A stretch of 15,931 nt of DNA from UBA1100 sp964533265 (GTDB lineage Bacteria > Verrucomicrobiota > Verrucomicrobiia > Limisphaerales > UBA1100): NCBI GenBank assembly GCA_964533265.1, contig CAZHJW010000041.1, positions 1 to 15,931 of the forward strand, read 5' to 3'. Made by a program: the position numbers and the translations under genes. Positions within the stretch are counted from its first letter, which is position 1. The number at the start of each line of letters is the position of its first letter. Of the stretch, positions 14,462 through 15,931 are shown piece by piece. The notes below the pieces were generated by a model, which did not search any database, had not been told where the DNA came from, and worked only from the letters and a program-made list of their open reading frames with translations.

Positions 14462-14961
14462 GATTGAGCAGGGTTAGACTGGAGGAGGATCCACTCATCA
14501 GATTGATCTTTTGCACACTGACAGTTGGCGGCGAAAAAGCCTCCACGATGTTCCCAGAATAAGGGCCATATTTTTTCACGGTCAGTACCTGGCAAGGGCA
14601 GTTTTTCGAGGTCCTTAGGGGAGGCCCATTGAAAGGACCCTTCCTCGTGGTCTGGCGGCAGGTCAGTAAGGCGTAATTTGATTTCAAAGAGAAACATCAG
14701 CCAGTGGGTATTCCCTTGGTATCCTTGTTCACTAATGATGCCCGTCAAATGAAGATCCTCAAAGGTGAGTTGAATACCGGTTTCTTCTTTGGCTTCTCGA
14801 ATAGCACAGCCGTGCGGGCTTTCGCCTGAATCAGTTTGGAGTTTACCCCCGGGCGGACTGAAACAGCCTTTGTTCGGCTGGTGATTCCGCTCGATCAACA
14901 GCACACGATCTTTCTCATCAAAGGCGTAGAGCAAAGTGGCGATGCGATAAGGGAGGGACAC
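14458..14961 (-). CDS. Nudix hydrolase, MutT/8-oxo-dGTP-diphosphatase-like
   Basis: 167-residue Nudix protein. The box is seen as E47-SPHGCAI-R55-E56-A-K-E59-E60-T-G62-I, preceded by FSPPGGKLQTDSG. The spacing from the usual first glycine to E47 is longer than the canonical five residues (G39 to E47 leaves seven), a small loop insertion; the catalytic helix with R55, E56, E59 and E60 is complete. Substrate is probably a nucleoside triphosphate or other nucleoside diphosphate derivative, but is not determined by sequence. Start is GTG at 14961 with no strong ribosome binding site; no in-frame ATG precedes the Nudix box. It is the first gene of the nudix-tadA-cyclase unit. Confidence 0.9.
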   Translation of the reverse strand: MSLPYRIATLLYAFDEKDRVLLIERNHQPNKGCFSPPGGKLQTDSGESPHGCAIREAKEETGIQLTFEDLHLTGIISEQGYQGNTHWLMFLFEIKLRLTDLPPDHEEGSFQWASPKDLEKLPLPGTDREKIWPLFWEHRGGFFAANCQCAKDQSDEWILLQSNPAQS

Positions 14962-14988
14962 GGTGGTGAGTGAAGCAACGAAAAGGTG

Positions 14989-15006
14989 AATTTCCTAGGA
15001 ATTTCC
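14989..15006. repeat. Direct repeat AATTTCC x2, 11-base period
   Basis: AATTTCC at 14989-14995 and 15000-15006 are separated by four bases (TAGG). The pair also contains a 10-base palindrome TTCCTAGGAA (14992-15001). Two 7-base direct repeats with an 11-base period is the layout bound by OmpR/PhoB-type regulators, and an Na/Pi cotransporter lies downstream; the bases themselves do not match the E. coli Pho box. It lies 28 bases upstream of the nudix start, so it could serve either side. Confidence 0.4.
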
Positions 15007-15025
15007 GATAGGATCATCGGTTTTT
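15005..15025 (+). terminator. Hairpin with T-tract, terminator-like
   Basis: CCGAT (15005-15009) pairs with ATCGG (15016-15020) across a 6-base loop and is followed by TTTTT. It would act on plus-strand transcripts, yet no plus-strand gene ends here. It may block antisense reading from the nudix side or be part of a regulatory site. Confidence 0.35.
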
Positions 15026-15073
15026 CAGTAAAAAAAGCATGTGATTTTTGTGTGAATAATTCGTCGTTGGTTT

Positions 15074-15184
15074 ATGGCCGTAACACTCTACAACCCGCCC
15101 AACGTTTGGAACGCAGCTCAGGTGAAACCCCTAATGACTGATCCAGAGAGATATCCTTCAGGCCGAGCAGCCTGCATTCGCTGA
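15074..15184 (+). other. Possible 36-residue leader reading frame upstream of nptA
   Basis: The frame begins MAVTLYNPPNVWNAAQVKPL and ends RYPSGRAACIR, with TGA at 15182-15184, 40 bases before the nptA ATG. The composition is protein-like, but there is no ribosome binding site. It overlaps the inverted repeats of the putative structured leader, so one or other interpretation may be chance. Confidence 0.2.
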
Positions 15185-15202
15185 TAGTCTCACCTCTCCG
15201 TT
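15110..15202 (+). promoter_or_regulatory. Possible structured 5' leader of nptA
   Basis: Nested inverted repeats are seen. AACG (15110-15113) pairs with CGTT (15199-15202). AGGTGA (15120-15125) plus GACT (15136-15139) pairs with the continuous AGTCTCACCT (15186-15195), leaving a 10-base bulge. CAGGC (15159-15163) pairs with GCCTG (15170-15174) inside. GAGAG (15146-15150) could instead pair with CTCTC (15194-15198), an alternative fold that opens the base of the main stem. I do not recognise a known riboswitch class. Fold and function are unproven. Confidence 0.35.
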
Positions 15203-15224
15203 ATACACCCTTTTTTATTTCTCC

Positions 15225-15931
15225 ATGAAAAACGAGAAGCTCCTAACCATACTCAGACTCCTTGGGGTCATCGGATGCCTTTATTTTTTCCTGATCGGGA
15301 TCGGAGGCATGGGCGCCGCTTTCAAGGGTGAGTTTAAGGACACAGCCGCCAAACTGCTTGAGGCGACCCGGTCGCCGTTTGTTGGGCTTTTCATCGGCAT
15401 TCTGGCTACAACCATCGTACAGAGTTCCTCCACCACAACCAGCTTGATTGTGGGTCTTGTGGCGGCGGGGGCACTGGATGTGACTGGTGCCATTTTTATG
15501 GTGATGGGGGCCAATGTGGGGACAACGGTCACAGCCAAGATTGTTTCGCTGGGGCATATCACACGGAAATCGGAATTTCGAAGAGCCTTCGCGGCGTCCT
15601 CAGTGCACGACACGTTTAATCTTATCACGGTGGCCATCTTGCTTCCTTTGGAAATAAAATTCAAATTACTGGAGAATTCAGCGAGATATCTGGGGAGTGC
15701 CTTTGTGGATGTGAGCGGGGTGACTAAGCCTGAGAACTATGTGAAGAAGGCCACCAAACCGGTTATCGAGTGGATGAGTGATATGCTCAATAGCGAGCTT
15801 TGGTTGCTAATTGTCTCGGTGGCTATCACGTTCTTCATGCTCTATGCTATAGTGAAATTACTGCAAAGCTTGGTGTTAAAGAAACTGGAGTCGTTTTTTG
15901 ATGCCTATCTTTTCCGCAATGCGGCCACCGC
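15225..15931 (+). CDS. Na/Pi cotransporter family protein (3' end missing)
   Basis: The frame is open from ATG 15225 to the window edge, 235 codons. It encodes an NptA/PF02690-type sodium-dependent phosphate transporter in the inner membrane. An N-terminal hydrophobic segment is seen at residues 9-30. The family's hallmark Q-S-S-S block is TTIVQSSSTTTSLIVGL (Q66-S73). The sequence MVMGANVGTTVTA (92-104) and then RAFAASSVHDTFNLITVAIL follow, all conserved in the first half of the inverted-repeat fold. A large loop and another hydrophobic segment (LWLLIVSVAITFFMLYAIV) end the visible part. The second QSSS repeat and any PhoU-like tail would lie beyond the edge. There is no Shine-Dalgarno: the bases before ATG are pyrimidine-rich (CCCTTTTTTATTTCTCC). 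The preceding leader has possible regulatory structure. Confidence 0.92.
   Translation, partial: MKNEKLLTILRLLGVIGCLYFFLIGIGGMGAAFKGEFKDTAAKLLEATRSPFVGLFIGILATTIVQSSSTTTSLIVGLVAAGALDVTGAIFMVMGANVGTTVTAKIVSLGHITRKSEFRRAFAASSVHDTFNLITVAILLPLEIKFKLLENSARYLGSAFVDVSGVTKPENYVKKATKPVIEWMSDMLNSELWLLIVSVAITFFMLYAIVKLLQSLVLKKLESFFDAYLFRNAAT

Larger units (their letters stand above)
14962..15224. other. 263-base divergent intergenic region between nudix and nptA
   Basis: It contains, left to right, a pair of AATTTCC direct repeats (14989 and 15000), a hairpin followed by five T (15005-15025), an A/T-rich stretch with AATAAT at 15055-15060, a 36-codon reading frame (15074-15184), and a possible folded leader (15110-15202). 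No clear -35/-10 pair is visible for either flanking gene. Confidence 0.7.

Noticed and set aside
15186..15216. Main leader stem plus T6 at 15211-15216 as an intrinsic terminator of the nptA leader
   Set aside because: The T-run starts 15 bases after the stem ends, too far for a normal intrinsic terminator.
15243..15664. Two minus-strand frames of 104 and 127 codons at the right edge
   Set aside because: They are antisense to the Na/Pi cotransporter, whose QSSSTTTS and GANVGTTVTA motifs make the plus strand the coding strand.
1..15931. CRISPR array, insertion sequence, prophage or integration site next to the tRNA
   Set aside because: No regularly spaced direct repeats, no transposase or integrase, and no second copy of the tRNA 3' end were seen in the window.

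Overview
The window looks like chromosomal DNA of moderate GC content from a bacterium of the Planctomycetota-Verrucomicrobiota group, most likely Verrucomicrobiota. The arguments are the tail of a giant WD40 plus Ala/Lys coiled-coil protein, a type common in that group, a LysA beginning MHDFRYVRGRLHCEG, and a squalene synthase and triterpene cyclase set among housekeeping genes. This assignment is inference from protein style, not from a marker gene. There is no transposase, integrase, CRISPR array or phage gene.

Layout. Positions 1-2666 (+) hold the 3' part of the WD40/coiled-coil protein, cut by the left edge. It converges on a minus-strand block (2674-7996) that reads, in transcription order, YfcE-like phosphodiesterase, argH, squalene synthase, an exported coiled-coil protein of unknown role, and lysA. 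A GNAT acetyltransferase (8123-8602, -) stands divergent to an RluA-type pseudouridine synthase (8641-9393, +). Next come tRNA-Glu(CTC) with its own promoter and a RelE-like protein without a visible antitoxin, which converges with a 4-base overlap on an HNH endonuclease. Divergent from the HNH gene, an exported coiled-coil protein and rsmD read rightwards. rsmD overlaps the 3' end of the triterpene cyclase by 32 bases. The cyclase is the last gene of a tightly overlapping minus-strand operon, nudix-tadA-cyclase (14961 to 12165). The right edge cuts an Na/Pi cotransporter (15225 onward, +), preceded by a 263-base intergenic region containing direct repeats, a hairpin and a possibly structured leader.

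How the genes fit together. The squalene synthase (2 farnesyl-PP to squalene) and the squalene-hopene-cyclase-family enzyme (squalene to a pentacyclic triterpene) form a plausible two-step hopanoid route, although they lie about 6 kb apart in separate operons. ArgH and LysA complete arginine and lysine synthesis. TadA, RsmD, RluA and tRNA-Glu serve translation. The parts least explained by known families are the long repeat-containing coiled coil, the two exported coiled-coil proteins, the orphan RelE-like protein beside the tRNA, and the leader of the phosphate transporter gene. I see no clear multi-gene defence or other unknown system. The best candidates for new biology are the nptA leader and the WD40/coiled-coil protein.
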